Assembly: GCF_003944755.1 (NCBI RefSeq)
Contig: NZ_RWGU01000039.1
Location: forward strand, 37,181-101,180
Source: Rhodovulum robiginosum
GTDB lineage: Bacteria > Pseudomonadota > Alphaproteobacteria > Rhodobacterales > Rhodobacteraceae
DNA: 64,000 bases
Direction of reading: 5' to 3'
In this document: in pieces, positions 49,401 to 57,313 of the stretch
Layout: every line of letters begins with the position of its first letter
How positions within the stretch are numbered: the first letter of the stretch is position 1
Notes under the pieces: model-generated
What the model was told of the DNA's origin: nothing
Seen by the model: only the letters and a program-made list of their open reading frames with translations
Database searches by the model: none
Translations under genes and position numbers: made by a program

Positions 49401-49941
49401 TGTGAGCTTCGATAACGAGGACCTGAACGGCTACCTGATGTATCCCAAGGTCTTCACCGATTACACCGCGCGGCACGAACAGTACGGGCCGGTGCGCACG
49501 CTGCCCACCAAGACATTCTTTTACGGCATGGAGGCGGGCGAAGAGATCACCGCCGAGATCGACCCGGGCAAGACGCTGGAAATCCGGCTTCAGGCCGTGG
49601 GCGAGACCAACGAGGACGGCGAGGCCAAGGTCTTCTTCGAGCTCAACGGCCAGCCGCGCGTGATCCGCGTGCCCGACCGCAAGGCCAAGGCGACGGTCGC
49701 CAAGAGACCCAAGGCCGAGCTGGGCAACCCTGCCCATGTCGGCGCACCGATGCCCGGCGCGGTGGCCTCGGTCGCGGTCTCGGCCGGCCAGGCGGTCACC
49801 GAGGGCGATCTGCTGCTGACCATCGAGGCCATGAAGATGGAAACCGGCCTGCATGCCGAGCGCGATGGCACGATCAAGGCCGTCCACGTCACCCCCGGCG
49901 CCCAGATCGACGCCAAGGACCTGCTGGTCGAGTTCGAATAG
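46498..49941 (+). CDS. pyc: pyruvate carboxylase
   Basis: The 1147-aa single-chain enzyme makes oxaloacetate from pyruvate and bicarbonate, feeding the TCA cycle. The biotin carboxylase domain (about 1-450) has ILIANRGEIAIRVMRAA, the ATP-grasp glycine loop KASWGGGGRGMRP and EVNPRIQVEHTVTEE. The carboxyltransferase domain (about 530-830) starts LLTDTTMRDGHQSLLATRM and has the LKDMAG block. The C-terminal biotinyl domain carries Lys1113 in EAMKMETG. Full family length. The ATG at 46498 follows AAAGGA; upstream frame extension was rejected. A 9-bp GC hairpin lies just after the stop. Confidence 0.97.
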   Translation: MAEFQKILIANRGEIAIRVMRAANELGKRTVAVYAEEDKLGLHRFKADEAYKIGEGLGPVQAYLSIEEIIRVARMSGADAVHPGYGLLSENPEFVEACEAAGLAFIGPKAETMRKLGDKASARKVAMEAGVPVIPATEVLGDDMAAIRKEADEIGYPLMLKASWGGGGRGMRPIMCPDELEDKVREGRREAEAAFGNGEGYLEKMITRARHVEVQILGDSQGNIYHLWERDCSVQRRNQKVVERAPAPYLSHAQREMLCNLGKKIAEHVGYQAAGTVEFLMDMETGNFYFIEVNPRIQVEHTVTEEVTGIDIVRAQILISEGKSLVEATGVASQYDVDLDGHALQCRITTEDPLNNFIPDYGRITAYRGATGMGIRLDGGTAYSGAVITRYYDSLLEKVTAWAPTPEAAIARMDRALREFRIRGVSTNIAFVENLLKHPTFLNNEYSTKFIDETPELFQFTKRRDRATRILTYIADVTVNGHPETEGRSLPPAQTKTPRPPENRRESFMPGTRQILDEFGAQAVADWMADQPQLLLTDTTMRDGHQSLLATRMRSIDMIRVAPAYAHNLPQLFSIECWGGATFDVAYRFLQECPWQRLRDLRAAMPNVMTQMLLRGSNGVGYTNYPDNVVRGFVRQAADTGVDVFRIFDSLNWVENMRVAMDAVIDTGKICEGAICYTGDILDPSRAKYDLAYYVDMGKALRDAGAHVLGLKDMAGLLKPASATLLVKALKEEVGLPLHFHTHDTSGFSGATILAAAEAGVDAVDAAMDAFSGGTSQPCLGSIVEALRNTPRETGIDIEAVREISDYWGQVRSQYTAFESGMQVPASEVYLHEMPGGQFTNLKAQARSLGLEERWPEVAKTYADVNQMFGDIVKVTPSSKVVGDMALMMVSQGLTRADVEDPEKDVAFPDSVIDMMRGNLGQPPGGFPEGIVKKVLKDEKPNTERPGKHLDPVDFDKVRAELEAKFEDVSFDNEDLNGYLMYPKVFTDYTARHEQYGPVRTLPTKTFFYGMEAGEEITAEIDPGKTLEIRLQAVGETNEDGEAKVFFELNGQPRVIRVPDRKAKATVAKRPKAELGNPAHVGAPMPGAVASVAVSAGQAVTEGDLLLTIEAMKMETGLHAERDGTIKAVHVTPGAQIDAKDLLVEFE

Positions 49942-49949
49942 GCCAGCGG

Positions 49950-49975
49950 GGCACCGCCCGGAGCCCGGCGGTGCC
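49950..49975 (+). terminator. hairpin after pyruvate carboxylase gene
   Basis: A perfect 9-bp stem GGCACCGCC/GGCGGTGCC with an 8-nt loop begins eight bases after the pyc stop. No T-run follows, so it may be a Rho-assisted or stabilising 3' structure rather than a full intrinsic terminator. Confidence 0.4.
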
Positions 49976-50219
49976 GGCGCATCCTGTACCGATCGCCAGG
50001 CGCGGCTGCGACAAGCGTCGCACCCCCCGGCCGCCGGCGCTTTGCCCGCGATCGCCTTGATCGGCCGCGGCTGGCCGGAATCCCTCGCCCATCTCCTCTC
50101 GGCCCAAATCCGCAATCCGCCACCTGCCGCCGCGCGCACGGGGAAAATCTGCGCCGTGACGGCATTTTCCCCTTGCAGCCCGCGCCCCGAATTTATAAAT
50201 CACGCGTCACCCAATGGAT

Positions 50220-50294
50220 GCGGGCGTAGCTCAGGGGTAGAGCATTACCTTGCCAAGGTAAGGGTCGTGAGTTCGAATCTCATCGCCCGCTCCA
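50220..50294 (+). tRNA. tRNA-Gly (anticodon GCC)
   Basis: A full cloverleaf is readable: acceptor GCGGGCG/CGCCCGC, D arm with AGCTCAGGGGTAGAGC, anticodon stem TTACC/GGTAA with loop TTGCCAA (anticodon GCC at 50252-50254), T arm with GTTCGAATC, discriminator T and encoded CCA (50292-50294). A TATAAA -10-like box at 50194-50199 precedes it, with a weak TTGCAG upstream (15-nt spacer). Confidence 0.97.
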
Positions 50295-50466
50295 ATTTCT
50301 CTCTCAAATAGCATGGCTGGCGCGGCTGCGATGCGCAGGGCGCATGCGACGGCATGGCAAGGCCGTCGCCGGGCTTGGGCATGGACAGCCCCGATCCGAC
50401 GCGCTAGCGCTATCGGCGCCAATCGCCTATGCCCCGATGCCAGCACGACCGAGACCGGACCCTGCC

Positions 50467-50796
50467 ATGACGCAAGCGACCCCGACCGAAGACCAAATCC
50501 GCACCGCGGCCTACTATCTCTGGCTGGAAGAGGGCCGCCCCGAGGGAAAGGCCGACGACCATTGGGCCCGCGCCAGGGCGCAGCTCTCGGCCGGCACGAC
50601 CCCCGGCAATGCACGCCAATCGGCAAAACCCAAAGCCGCCGCCAAGGCCAAAGCGGCCACCAAGCCGAAAACCCCGGCCAAGGCCGACAGCGCGCCCAAG
50701 ACGCCCCGCCGCAAGGCCGCGGCCAAGCCCAAGGCCGCGGAACAGACCGCCGCGCCACGCCGCCGCCGGACCAAGACACCGCCTGCCGACGCGTAA
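50467..50796 (+). CDS. DUF2934 domain protein with basic tail
   Basis: The 109-aa protein has an N-terminal DUF2934 motif (IRTAAYYLWLEEGRPEGKAD, residues about 12-31, then HWARAR). A Lys/Ala/Pro-rich tail (about 50-109) follows, resembling histone H1-like, low-complexity nucleic-acid-binding tails. DUF2934 has no established function. The ATG at 50467 begins MTQATPTEDQ. It lies 32 bp before the thioesterase gene on the same strand. Confidence 0.82.
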   Translation: MTQATPTEDQIRTAAYYLWLEEGRPEGKADDHWARARAQLSAGTTPGNARQSAKPKAAAKAKAATKPKTPAKADSAPKTPRRKAAAKPKAAEQTAAPRRRRTKTPPADA

Positions 50797-50828
50797 GCGA
50801 CGCAGAGCCCGAACCAAAGGCCGCCCCG

Positions 50829-51239
50829 ATGCCCGAGCTCTCTCCCGGAAACGGCGATCCGGTGATCCGCACGATCGCCATGCCCGCAGATACCAACCCG
50901 TCCGGCGACATTTTCGGCGGCTGGCTGATGTCACAGATGGACCTGGCCGCCGGCAACGTCGCGGCCCGTGTCTCGCGCGGGCGGGCGGCGACCATCGCGG
51001 TCGACGGGATGCAGTTTCTCAAGCCGGTGCAGGTGGGCGACGAGGTGACGCTTTACGCCAAGCTGGTCGAGGTCGGGCGCAGTTCGATGAAGATCGAGGT
51101 CCGTGCCTGGCACCGGCCCCGCTGCCAGGAATGGAGCGAGCAGGTCACCCGCGGCATTTTCACCTTCGTCGCCATCGACGAGACCGGCAAGGCGCGCCCG
51201 GTGCCCCAGGACGCGCTGGGAACCGAGCCCACGCGCTGA
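50829..51239 (+). CDS. acyl-CoA thioesterase, YciA-like hotdog protein
   Basis: The 136-aa single hotdog domain has IRTIAMPADTNPSGDIFGGW (residues 13-32) with the catalytic Asn/Asp region, then LMSQMDLAAGN and VDGMQFLKPVQVGDEVTLYA, the YciA/acyl-CoA thioesterase signature. It hydrolyses acyl-CoA in the cytoplasm; chain-length preference is not readable. The ATG at 50829 starts MPELSPGNGDP. It is followed by a 248-bp convergent region with one dispersed repeat. Confidence 0.9.
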   Translation: MPELSPGNGDPVIRTIAMPADTNPSGDIFGGWLMSQMDLAAGNVAARVSRGRAATIAVDGMQFLKPVQVGDEVTLYAKLVEVGRSSMKIEVRAWHRPRCQEWSEQVTRGIFTFVAIDETGKARPVPQDALGTEPTR

Positions 51240-51356
51240 TCGTCAAGCGCGGGTGGCGGGTTTTGCCCCGTTGCGCGCATTGGTTTGGCCCTGCTGCGCG
51301 ACGCCATCCACCCTTCGCCATTGTCTCTCGAACCAATGGCCTGCCAATGGCGGCCT

Positions 51357-51390
51357 CCGGGGTATTTCAGCCAAGAAGAAGCAGGGGCAG
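51357..51390 (+). repeat. dispersed intergenic repeat, copy 2
   Basis: CCGGGGTATTTCAG-CCAAGAAGAAGC followed by AGGGGCAG sits between the convergent thioesterase and Lrp-like genes. Two CCAATGGC words (51332 and 51343) immediately precede it, and AACCAATG at 51330 pairs with CATTGGTT near 51279. Confidence 0.75.
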
Positions 51391-51487
51391 GGCAAGCGCG
51401 AAGAGGGCGGCGCGAGGCGACGCGCCGGTTGGTTCGGCAAAGCGGTGCTTCGGTCCCGGCCGATGAACGGAGGAGACCCTGCCGCCT

Positions 51488-51727
51488 TCAGAACGCGTTG
51501 AACGTCAGCGTGGTCAGCGATCTGTCGATATCTGGAATGTCCAGAAGCCGGTCATTGATGTACTTGCCGACATCCTCGTCCCTGGGGATGTAGAGCTTGA
51601 GCAGCAGGTCGTATTCGCCGCTGGTCGAGTAGAGCTCCGAATGGAGCTCGCGCAGGACGATTTGTTCGGCCACCTCGTAGGTCTTGCCGGGGCGGCAGCG
51701 CAGTTGCACGAACACGCACGCGGTCAT
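51488..51727 (-). CDS. stand-alone Lrp/AsnC ligand-binding domain protein
   Basis: The 79-aa protein is only the RAM/ligand-binding domain of Lrp/AsnC regulators ([42 protein letters not shown]), with no helix-turn-helix. Such orphan domains form oligomers and bind amino acids, or modulate full-length Lrp proteins. The start at 51727 is fixed by AAAGGAGG five bases upstream, which would fall inside the protein if the earlier ATG at 51748 were used. No partner regulator gene is adjacent. Confidence 0.88.
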   Translation of the reverse strand: MTACVFVQLRCRPGKTYEVAEQIVLRELHSELYSTSGEYDLLLKLYIPRDEDVGKYINDRLLDIPDIDRSLTTLTFNAF

Positions 51728-51781
51728 CGCGGCCTCCTTTGCATCCAATGGCGCGACGTTAGGCCGAGCCCGGCCCTTGCA

Positions 51782-52171
51782 TCAAGGCGCAATGCGCACC
51801 GGCATCCCGTAGCGGTTCTTGCCCTGGGCGCCGGGCAGCGCAAACAGGAACGCCAGCCCGATCTGACCGATCAGCGGAATCGCGTTGATCAGCACCCACC
51901 AGCCGGGCTGGCCGATATCGTGCAGCCGCCGCACCGAAACGGCGAGGGTCGGCGTCAGCAGCAGGAAAAGCATGACGATCATCGCCGGCGTCGGCACATC
52001 GCGGGTAAAGCGCTCGTAGCCCATCATCGGGGCACTGATCCGCACATCGACCAGCAGGGCCAGCAGGATCAGAAGCGCGGCGAAGACCGTCCACCACCAG
52101 AACTCCGCCCGCCCGGCGCGGCCGGCGAAATTGAGCGAATGTGCAGCGGCGTGACTGATAGCGCGGAGCAT
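51782..52171 (-). CDS. DUF805 family membrane protein
   Basis: The 129-aa inner-membrane protein has the DUF805 pattern: [13 protein letters not shown] near the N-terminus, three or four hydrophobic helices, and the loop [17 protein letters not shown]. The family is widespread and without assigned function. It is divergent from hisB across 201 bp. The ATG at 52171 starts [13 protein letters not shown], normal for this family. Confidence 0.9.
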   Translation of the reverse strand: MLRAISHAAAHSLNFAGRAGRAEFWWWTVFAALLILLALLVDVRISAPMMGYERFTRDVPTPAMIVMLFLLLTPTLAVSVRRLHDIGQPGWWVLINAIPLIGQIGLAFLFALPGAQGKNRYGMPVRIAP

Positions 52172-52372
52172 GAGGACCTCGACAACACGGCAGCGGGCGG
52201 CACACGCCCGGTTTTCCCGCCGGACCTTACCCTCTCGGATCGCCGAAGACCACGGGCCTCGCACGCACCTGCACGCAAATGTCGCGCCGCCCGGCCCCGG
52301 TGCCGCGGCGGACTTGGATATGCCCCAAAGCCCGCCTATAAGGCAGCGCGATGCACAAGCGGAGGCGTCCCC

Positions 52373-52960
52373 ATGCGCAAGGCCCAGATCACCCGGAAGA
52401 CGGCGGAAACCGACATCTCGGTCGAGATCGATCTCGACGGCACCGGGGCCTATGACATGGCCACCGGCGTGGGCTTTTTCGACCATATGCTCGACCAGCT
52501 CGCCCGCCATTCGCTGATCGACATGACGGTGCGCTGCACGGGCGACACCCATATCGACGACCACCACAGCGTCGAGGACGTGGGCATCGCGCTGGGCCAG
52601 GCGCTGACGCGCGCCCTGGGCGACAAGCGCGGCATCCGCCGCTACGGCGCGTGCCTGCTGCCGATGGACGACGCGCTGGTGCGCGCCGCGCTCGACCTCT
52701 CGGGCCGGCCCTATCTGGTCTGGAACGTGGATTTCCCCACCGCGACGATCGGCACGTTCGACACCGAGCTGGTGCGCGAGTTCTTCCAGGCGCTCAGCAC
52801 CCACGGCGGCATCACGCTGCATGTCGACGCGCTGCACGGGCTCAACAGCCACCACATCGCCGAGGCCGCCTTCAAGGCCGTCGCGCGCGCCCTGCGCGAA
52901 GCGGTCGAAGGCGACACGCGCAAGGCCGACGCGATCCCGTCGACCAAGGGAGCGCTGTGA
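52373..52960 (+). CDS. hisB: imidazoleglycerol-phosphate dehydratase HisB
   Basis: The 195-aa monofunctional enzyme performs the sixth step of histidine synthesis. Manganese-binding histidine blocks are [27 protein letters not shown] and [13 protein letters not shown]. No phosphatase domain is fused, as usual outside gammaproteobacteria. The ATG at 52373 follows AAGCGGAGG. hisH starts four bases after the stop. Confidence 0.96.
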   Translation: MRKAQITRKTAETDISVEIDLDGTGAYDMATGVGFFDHMLDQLARHSLIDMTVRCTGDTHIDDHHSVEDVGIALGQALTRALGDKRGIRRYGACLLPMDDALVRAALDLSGRPYLVWNVDFPTATIGTFDTELVREFFQALSTHGGITLHVDALHGLNSHHIAEAAFKAVARALREAVEGDTRKADAIPSTKGAL

Positions 52961-52964
52961 GCCC

Positions 52965-53603
52965 ATGCTGACCGCCATCGTCGACTACGAATCCGGTAAC
53001 CTGCATTCGGCCCAGAAGGCGTTCGAGCGGGTGGCCCGGGAAACCGGCGGCGGCGCGGTCACCGTCACCGCCGACCCCGACACCGTGCGCCGGGCCGACC
53101 GCGTCGTGCTGCCCGGCGACGGCGCCTTTCCCGCCTGCCGACAGGCGCTTTTCGACCATCGCGGCCTCTTCGAGGCAATCGAGGAGGTGGTCGTGACGCG
53201 CGCGCGCCCTTTCCTCGGCATCTGCATCGGCATGCAGATGATGGCCTCGCGCGGGCTGGAATACACCGAAACCCCCGGTTTCGACTGGATCGGCGGCACG
53301 GTCGAGCGCATCGACCCCGCCGGAACCGGGCTGAAAGTGCCCCATATGGGCTGGAACGATCTCGTGGTCGACACGCCCCACCCGGTGCTCGCGGACATAA
53401 AAACCGGCGATCACGCCTATTTCGTCCATTCCTACCAGTTCCGCGTGGCCGACCCGGCGCATCTTCTGGCGCATTGCGACTATGGCGGTCCGGTCACCGC
53501 CATAGTCGGGCGCGACAGCATGGTCGGCACCCAGTTCCACCCCGAGAAAAGCCAGGCCACCGGCCTGCGCCTGATCGCCAATTTCCTCGGCTGGCGCCCG
53601 TGA
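52965..53603 (+). CDS. hisH: imidazole glycerol phosphate synthase subunit HisH
   Basis: The 212-aa class I glutamine amidotransferase supplies ammonia to HisF. The nucleophile is Cys87 in [11 protein letters not shown], and the His-Glu pair is in TQFHPEKSQ. The oxyanion-strand region [10 protein letters not shown] is present. The start [15 protein letters not shown] is canonical; the long upstream frame lies in hisB and is rejected. hisA follows after 112 bp containing a dispersed repeat. Confidence 0.96.
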   Translation: MLTAIVDYESGNLHSAQKAFERVARETGGGAVTVTADPDTVRRADRVVLPGDGAFPACRQALFDHRGLFEAIEEVVVTRARPFLGICIGMQMMASRGLEYTETPGFDWIGGTVERIDPAGTGLKVPHMGWNDLVVDTPHPVLADIKTGDHAYFVHSYQFRVADPAHLLAHCDYGGPVTAIVGRDSMVGTQFHPEKSQATGLRLIANFLGWRP

Positions 53604-53606
53604 GCC

Positions 53607-53645
53607 CCCTGCCCCCTGCTTCTTCTGGCCGCAAATATCCCGGGG
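53607..53645 (-). repeat. dispersed intergenic repeat, copy 3 (reverse orientation)
   Basis: Read on the minus strand: CCCCGGGATATTTGCGG-CCAGAAGAAGC then AGGGGG. It begins a few bases after the hisH stop, before hisA. The core has one change (CCAG for CCAAG) relative to the other copies. Confidence 0.7.
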
Positions 53646-53715
53646 AGCGCGAGGGGCTGGCCCCTCGCCGGCGCGCCCTCTCCGCCCGCCAGCACCCCTG
53701 ACAAAGGCGAAACGC

Positions 53716-54435
53716 ATGATCCTCTACCCCGCCATCGACCTGAAAAACGGCCAATGCGTGCGCCTGCTGCGCGGCGAGATGGACCGTGCCACCGTCTTCG
53801 GTGACGATCCCGCCGCGCAGGCCGGCGCCTTTCAGGCCGCCGGCTGCGAGTGGCTGCACCTCGTCGATCTCAACGGCGCCTTCGCCGGCCAGCCGGTCAA
53901 CGCGGCCGCCGTCGAGGCGATCCTCGCCGCCATCGACGTGCCCGCCCAGCTCGGCGGCGGCATCCGCGACATGGCCACGATCGAGATGTGGCTCGGCAAG
54001 GGTCTCGCGCGGGTCATCCTGGGCACGGTCGCGGTGGAAAACCCCGATCTCGTGCGCGAGGCCGCCCGCGCCTTCCCCGGGCAGGTGGCCGTGGGCATCG
54101 ACGCCCGCAAGGGGCGGGTGGCGACCAAGGGCTGGGCCGAAGAGACCGACGTCATGGTCACCGACCTGGCGAAAAGCTTCGAAGATGCCGGGGTGGCCGC
54201 GGTCATCTACACCGATATCGACCGCGACGGCGCCATGGGCGGGCCCAATGTCGAGGCCACCGCGGCGCTCGGCCGCGCGGTTTCGATCCCGGTCATCGCC
54301 TCGGGCGGCGTGGCCTCGCTCGCCGATCTGATCGCGCTGCGCGACACCGGGGCGATCGCCGGGGCGATCTCGGGCCGGGCGCTTTACGACGGCGCGCTGG
54401 ACCTCGCCGAGGCGTTGACGGCACTCGAAGGCTAA
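53716..54435 (+). CDS. hisA: phosphoribosylformimino-AICAR ribotide isomerase HisA
   Basis: The 239-aa (beta/alpha)8 barrel catalyses the fourth step of histidine synthesis. Catalytic Asp8 lies in [14 protein letters not shown] and the second Asp region in [15 protein letters not shown]. The phosphate sites [14 protein letters not shown] and [13 protein letters not shown] are clear. Its length matches the family. A two-helix membrane protein gene starts nine bases after its stop. Confidence 0.96.
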   Translation: MILYPAIDLKNGQCVRLLRGEMDRATVFGDDPAAQAGAFQAAGCEWLHLVDLNGAFAGQPVNAAAVEAILAAIDVPAQLGGGIRDMATIEMWLGKGLARVILGTVAVENPDLVREAARAFPGQVAVGIDARKGRVATKGWAEETDVMVTDLAKSFEDAGVAAVIYTDIDRDGAMGGPNVEATAALGRAVSIPVIASGGVASLADLIALRDTGAIAGAISGRALYDGALDLAEALTALEG

Positions 54436-54444
54436 GAGGGGGCG

Positions 54445-54708
54445 ATGCGCACCGCGATCCTGATCTATGTCGCGCCGCTGACGCTCTTGTCGCTTTACGT
54501 GCTGATGTCGGTCATGGTCGCCCATGTCTCCGATTGCCCTGCCGACCGTGCCCCCGGAATGCCCTGCCGGCTGGGCGGGCTCGACGTGGCGCCGCTTCTC
54601 GACGCGGGCGGCGGGGCCGTGGCGCTTTTTGCGCCGATGGCGCTGGCGTGGCTGGCCCTGGGCGGGATCGCGGTGCTGCTGGTGCGCCGGTTGCGCGAGC
54701 GGGGCTGA
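54445..54708 (+). CDS. 87-aa membrane protein between hisA and hisF
   Basis: The product has two hydrophobic helices (about 5-27 and 58-80) separated by a loop with two cysteines (SDCPADRAPGMPCR), and a short basic tail RRLRERG. No family is recognised. It starts nine bases after hisA and is convergent with the DUF302 gene (7 bp between stops). It may simply be a passenger of the his transcript. Confidence 0.65.
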   Translation: MRTAILIYVAPLTLLSLYVLMSVMVAHVSDCPADRAPGMPCRLGGLDVAPLLDAGGGAVALFAPMALAWLALGGIAVLLVRRLRERG

Positions 54709-54715
54709 GCAGGGC

Positions 54716-55162
54716 TCAGCCCCCGGCAGCCGCCCCGGTCAGCTTGTCCAGCGCGCCGGTCATGCCCTTGACGTAGGGCGCCTCGGCCGGGATGCCGAGC
54801 GCGCCCAGCATGTCCGCCGGCGCCTCGTAGGCCAGCCAGACGGCGCCTGCGCCATCCTCGTAGACCAGGACCCTGAGCGGCAGAACCAGCCCGGCCAGCG
54901 GTTCGGCCTGCATCGCCGGCGTGCCCGCCTTGGGCGAGCCGAAAACCAGAAGCTGCGAGTCGCCCAGCGACAGCCCCACGCTTTCGGCACCGCGCCCGTG
55001 GTCGATCCGGGCGAAAACCGTCAGGCCCGCGCCCGTCACCGCCGCCTCCAGCGCGTCGGCCGTTTCGGCCACGCCCGCTTTGGCGGGCACCTTGACGATC
55101 TCGGCAACCGCGGGTGTGACGCTCGCCAGGAAAAGGGCCAGCGCGGCCAGACTGCGTTTCAT
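54716..55162 (-). CDS. exported DUF302 protein, antisense inside the his cluster
   Basis: The 148-aa protein has a signal peptide ([20 protein letters not shown]) and a single DUF302 domain ([22 protein letters not shown], shown in part as [36 protein letters not shown]). DUF302 proteins are small periplasmic or cytoplasmic proteins of unknown role, sometimes near redox genes. It is transcribed against the flanking his genes and interrupts hisA-hisF by about 0.8 kb. Confidence 0.88.
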   Translation of the reverse strand: MKRSLAALALFLASVTPAVAEIVKVPAKAGVAETADALEAAVTGAGLTVFARIDHGRGAESVGLSLGDSQLLVFGSPKAGTPAMQAEPLAGLVLPLRVLVYEDGAGAVWLAYEAPADMLGALGIPAEAPYVKGMTGALDKLTGAAAGG

Positions 55163-55257
55163 CTCGGTTCCTCCCGTTATTCGTGCTGTCAGTGTCTGGC
55201 CTTGCCGGGCTTTTGCCCATAAAACACTCCGTGATCGGACAAGGACCGCGCCGCCCC

Positions 55258-56019
55258 ATGCTCAAGACCCGCATCATCCCCTGCCTCGACGTGGCCGACG
55301 GCCGTGTCGTCAAGGGCATCAATTTCGTGAACCTGATCGACGCCGGCGACCCGGTCGAGGCGGCCAAGGCCTACGACGCCGCCGGCGCCGACGAGCTGTG
55401 CTTTCTCGACATCCACGCCACGCACGAGAACCGCGGCACCATGTACGACCTCGTGCGGCGCACCGCCGAACAATGCTTCATGCCGCTCACCGTCGGTGGC
55501 GGCGTGCGCACGGTCGAGGATGTGCGCGCGCTGCTGCTGGCCGGCGCCGACAAGGTCAGCTTCAACTCGGCGGCGGTGGCCAACCCCGACGTGGTGCGCG
55601 AGGCGGCGCAGCAATTCGGCAGCCAGTGCATCGTGGTCGCAATCGACGCCAAGCAGGTCGCCCCGGGCAAGTGGGAAATCTTCACCCATGGCGGCCGGCG
55701 GCCCACCGGGATGGACGCGGTGGAGTTCGCCAAGACCGTGGTGGACAAGGGCGCGGGCGAAATCCTGCTGACCAGCATGGACCGGGACGGCACGAAATCG
55801 GGCTTTGACCTGGACCTGACACGGACCATCGCAGAGGCGGTGGACGTGCCGGTGATCGCGTCCGGCGGCGTGGGCGATCTCGACCACCTGGTCGCGGGCG
55901 TGACGCATGGCGGCGCCAGCGCGGTTCTGGCCGCCTCGATCTTTCATTTCGGCACCTATACCATCGGCGAGGCCAAGGCCCACATGGCCGCCGCAGGCAT
56001 CCCGGTGCGTCCGGCATGA
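55258..56019 (+). CDS. hisF: imidazole glycerol phosphate synthase subunit HisF
   Basis: The 253-aa barrel is the cyclase that joins ammonia from HisH to PRFAR, giving IGP and AICAR. Catalytic Asp11 lies in [15 protein letters not shown], with the second Asp in [13 protein letters not shown]. Phosphate sites [12 protein letters not shown] and [13 protein letters not shown] are present. The ATG at 55258 is the conserved start. It overlaps hisE by ATGA; its promoter presumably lies in the 95 bp shared with the divergent DUF302 gene. Confidence 0.97.
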   Translation: MLKTRIIPCLDVADGRVVKGINFVNLIDAGDPVEAAKAYDAAGADELCFLDIHATHENRGTMYDLVRRTAEQCFMPLTVGGGVRTVEDVRALLLAGADKVSFNSAAVANPDVVREAAQQFGSQCIVVAIDAKQVAPGKWEIFTHGGRRPTGMDAVEFAKTVVDKGAGEILLTSMDRDGTKSGFDLDLTRTIAEAVDVPVIASGGVGDLDHLVAGVTHGGASAVLAASIFHFGTYTIGEAKAHMAAAGIPVRPA

Positions 56020-56327
56020 CCGCGCTCGACCGCCTCGCCGCCACCATCGAGGCCCGCAAGGGCGCCGACCCCGAAACCTCATGGACCGCGAAACTGCTGG
56101 CCAAGGGCCCCGAGAAAGCGGCCGAGAAGTTCGGCGAAGAGGCGGTGGAGGCGATCATCGAGGCCGTCAGGGGCGACCGCGCGCGGCTGACCGCCGAGGC
56201 CGCGGACGTGCTGTATCACCTGCTGGTGATGCTGGCGGCGCGCGACGTGGCGCTGACCGACGTGCTGGCCGAGCTTGAGCGCCGCGAAGGCACCAGCGGC
56301 ATCGCCGAGAAGGCCGCGCGCAACTAG
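56016..56327 (+). CDS. hisE: phosphoribosyl-ATP pyrophosphatase HisE
   Basis: The 103-aa all-alpha NTP pyrophosphohydrolase performs the second step of histidine synthesis. [20 protein letters not shown] and [13 protein letters not shown] carry the Mg-binding acidic residues of the MazG-like fold. It is not fused to HisI. It overlaps hisF by four bases and is the last his gene here; a perfect-looking hairpin follows its stop. Confidence 0.95.
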   Translation: MTALDRLAATIEARKGADPETSWTAKLLAKGPEKAAEKFGEEAVEAIIEAVRGDRARLTAEAADVLYHLLVMLAARDVALTDVLAELERREGTSGIAEKAARN

Positions 56328-56336
56328 CCCCTGTCG

Positions 56337-56360
56337 CAGGATTTCCGATCGGGAATCCTG
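56337..56360 (+). terminator. hairpin after hisE
   Basis: A 10-bp stem CAGGATTTCC/GGGAATCCTG (one G-U pair) with a GATC tetraloop begins ten bases after the hisE stop. The T-rich part only comes later (ATTTCCC, then GTTTTT near 56379), so it is a plausible but not ideal terminator. Confidence 0.5.
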
Positions 56361-56392
56361 ATGAATTTCCCTTAAACGTTTTTCGCAGGGCT

Positions 56393-56869
56393 TCACAGCC
56401 GCGACGAAATGATTCCCGTCGCAAAGCCGCCCATGCGCAGTTCGCCGAACAGGCGCTGATGCTCGATCTTCGGACAGCGGTTCTGGATCACCCGCTTGCC
56501 CGCCGCCTCGGCCCGCGCCGCGGCCTCGGCATTCTCCACGCCGATCTGCATCCACACGGTTTGCAGCGCCGGAAGGTGGTCCAGCGCCGCCTCGACAATG
56601 GACGGCACCTCTTCGGAGCGGCGAAAGATATCCACCATGTCCACCGCCGCATCGCCCGGTATCGAGGCCAGATCGGGATAGACCGGCTGACCCAATATGC
56701 GCTTGCCGGCATGGCGGGGATTGACCGGCACGATGCGCTTGCCACGCAGCTGCAAATAGCGCGCCACGAATTGGCTGGGGCGCACCGGGTCGGGCGACAG
56801 CCCCACCATGGCGATTATCCGCGCGCGGGTCAGCGTCTCTTTCAGGAAGTCTTCGGAATACTCTGCCAT
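56393..56869 (-). CDS. CoA-binding domain protein (YccU-like)
   Basis: The 158-aa protein is a single CoA-binding Rossmann domain (IIAMVGLSPDPVRPSQFVARYL, shown in part as AMVGLSPDPVRPS; IVPVNPRHAG; VDIFRRSEEVPSIVEAAL). The tail QNRCPKIEHQRLFG is usual for this family. It binds CoA or a nucleotide; the biological role is unclear. The start at 56869 (MAEYSEDFLKETL) is preferred over an in-frame upstream codon that overlaps the terminator region. Confidence 0.9.
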   Translation of the reverse strand: MAEYSEDFLKETLTRARIIAMVGLSPDPVRPSQFVARYLQLRGKRIVPVNPRHAGKRILGQPVYPDLASIPGDAAVDMVDIFRRSEEVPSIVEAALDHLPALQTVWMQIGVENAEAAARAEAAGKRVIQNRCPKIEHQRLFGELRMGGFATGIISSRL

Positions 56870-56885
56870 CGCCGTGCAATTACGC

Positions 56886-56916
56886 AAAAAAGCGCCCGGA
56901 TTTCAATACCGGGCGC
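56886..56916 (-). terminator. intrinsic terminator downstream of the zinc-ribbon gene
   Basis: On the minus strand an 8-bp stem GCGCCCGG/CCGGGCGC with a 9-nt loop is followed by C and T6. It lies 125 bp after the 89-aa zinc-ribbon gene. The 125 nt between contain a second inverted repeat (ACGGAAC...GTTCCGT), so a small RNA derived from this 3' UTR is conceivable. Confidence 0.8.
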
Positions 56917-57040
56917 CAGTCACGGAACGAGGGACAGTGAAGTCGGGCAGGGAAGTTCCGTTCTCCCTACCCACACACATAAAATGGGATTCCGGATGCG
57001 GCATTTAAAGCCCTGTCACCCAGCCGTGATCGGCGCCCGG

Positions 57041-57310
57041 TCAGTCGAAGATATCCTCGATCGCGTCCGCAGCCTCTTCGATCAGCCGCGTCCATCGGGG
57101 CTTGCGGCGCTTTCTCTTGCGCGGCTTGGGCCGCTTTGCCGGCGGCCTCTCGGGGCGCGGGTCGGGCCGATCCGCGCGCAACCGCTTCATCTCGTGCAGC
57201 GGCGCGCCGCAGGCGGTGCAGGACAGTTCATGCCGGTCCCTCCCGCGCAGGCTGAGCGCCGCGCGGGTGCCGCAATAGCAGCAGGTCGCGATCTTGACAC
57301 CGTGCGGCAT
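57041..57310 (-). CDS. zinc-ribbon protein of unknown function
   Basis: The 89-aa protein has two cysteine pairs, CCYCG near residue 10 and CTACG near residue 31, forming a zinc ribbon. A very basic middle (KRPKPRKRKRRKPR, about 59-72) and an acidic C-terminus (EEAADAIEDIFD) follow. The combination suggests RNA or ribosome contact. I recognise the start MPHGVKIATCCYCGT as a conserved Rhodobacterales hypothetical but know no function. It starts three bases after rlmB on the same strand, so it shares that transcript. Confidence 0.8.
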   Translation of the reverse strand: MPHGVKIATCCYCGTRAALSLRGRDRHELSCTACGAPLHEMKRLRADRPDPRPERPPAKRPKPRKRKRRKPRWTRLIEEAADAIEDIFD

Positions 57311-57313
57311 GGC

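Noticed and set aside
46225..50139. Minus-strand frame of 1304 codons
   Set aside because: Antisense shadow of pyruvate carboxylase, rich in His/Gly/Asp with no domain.
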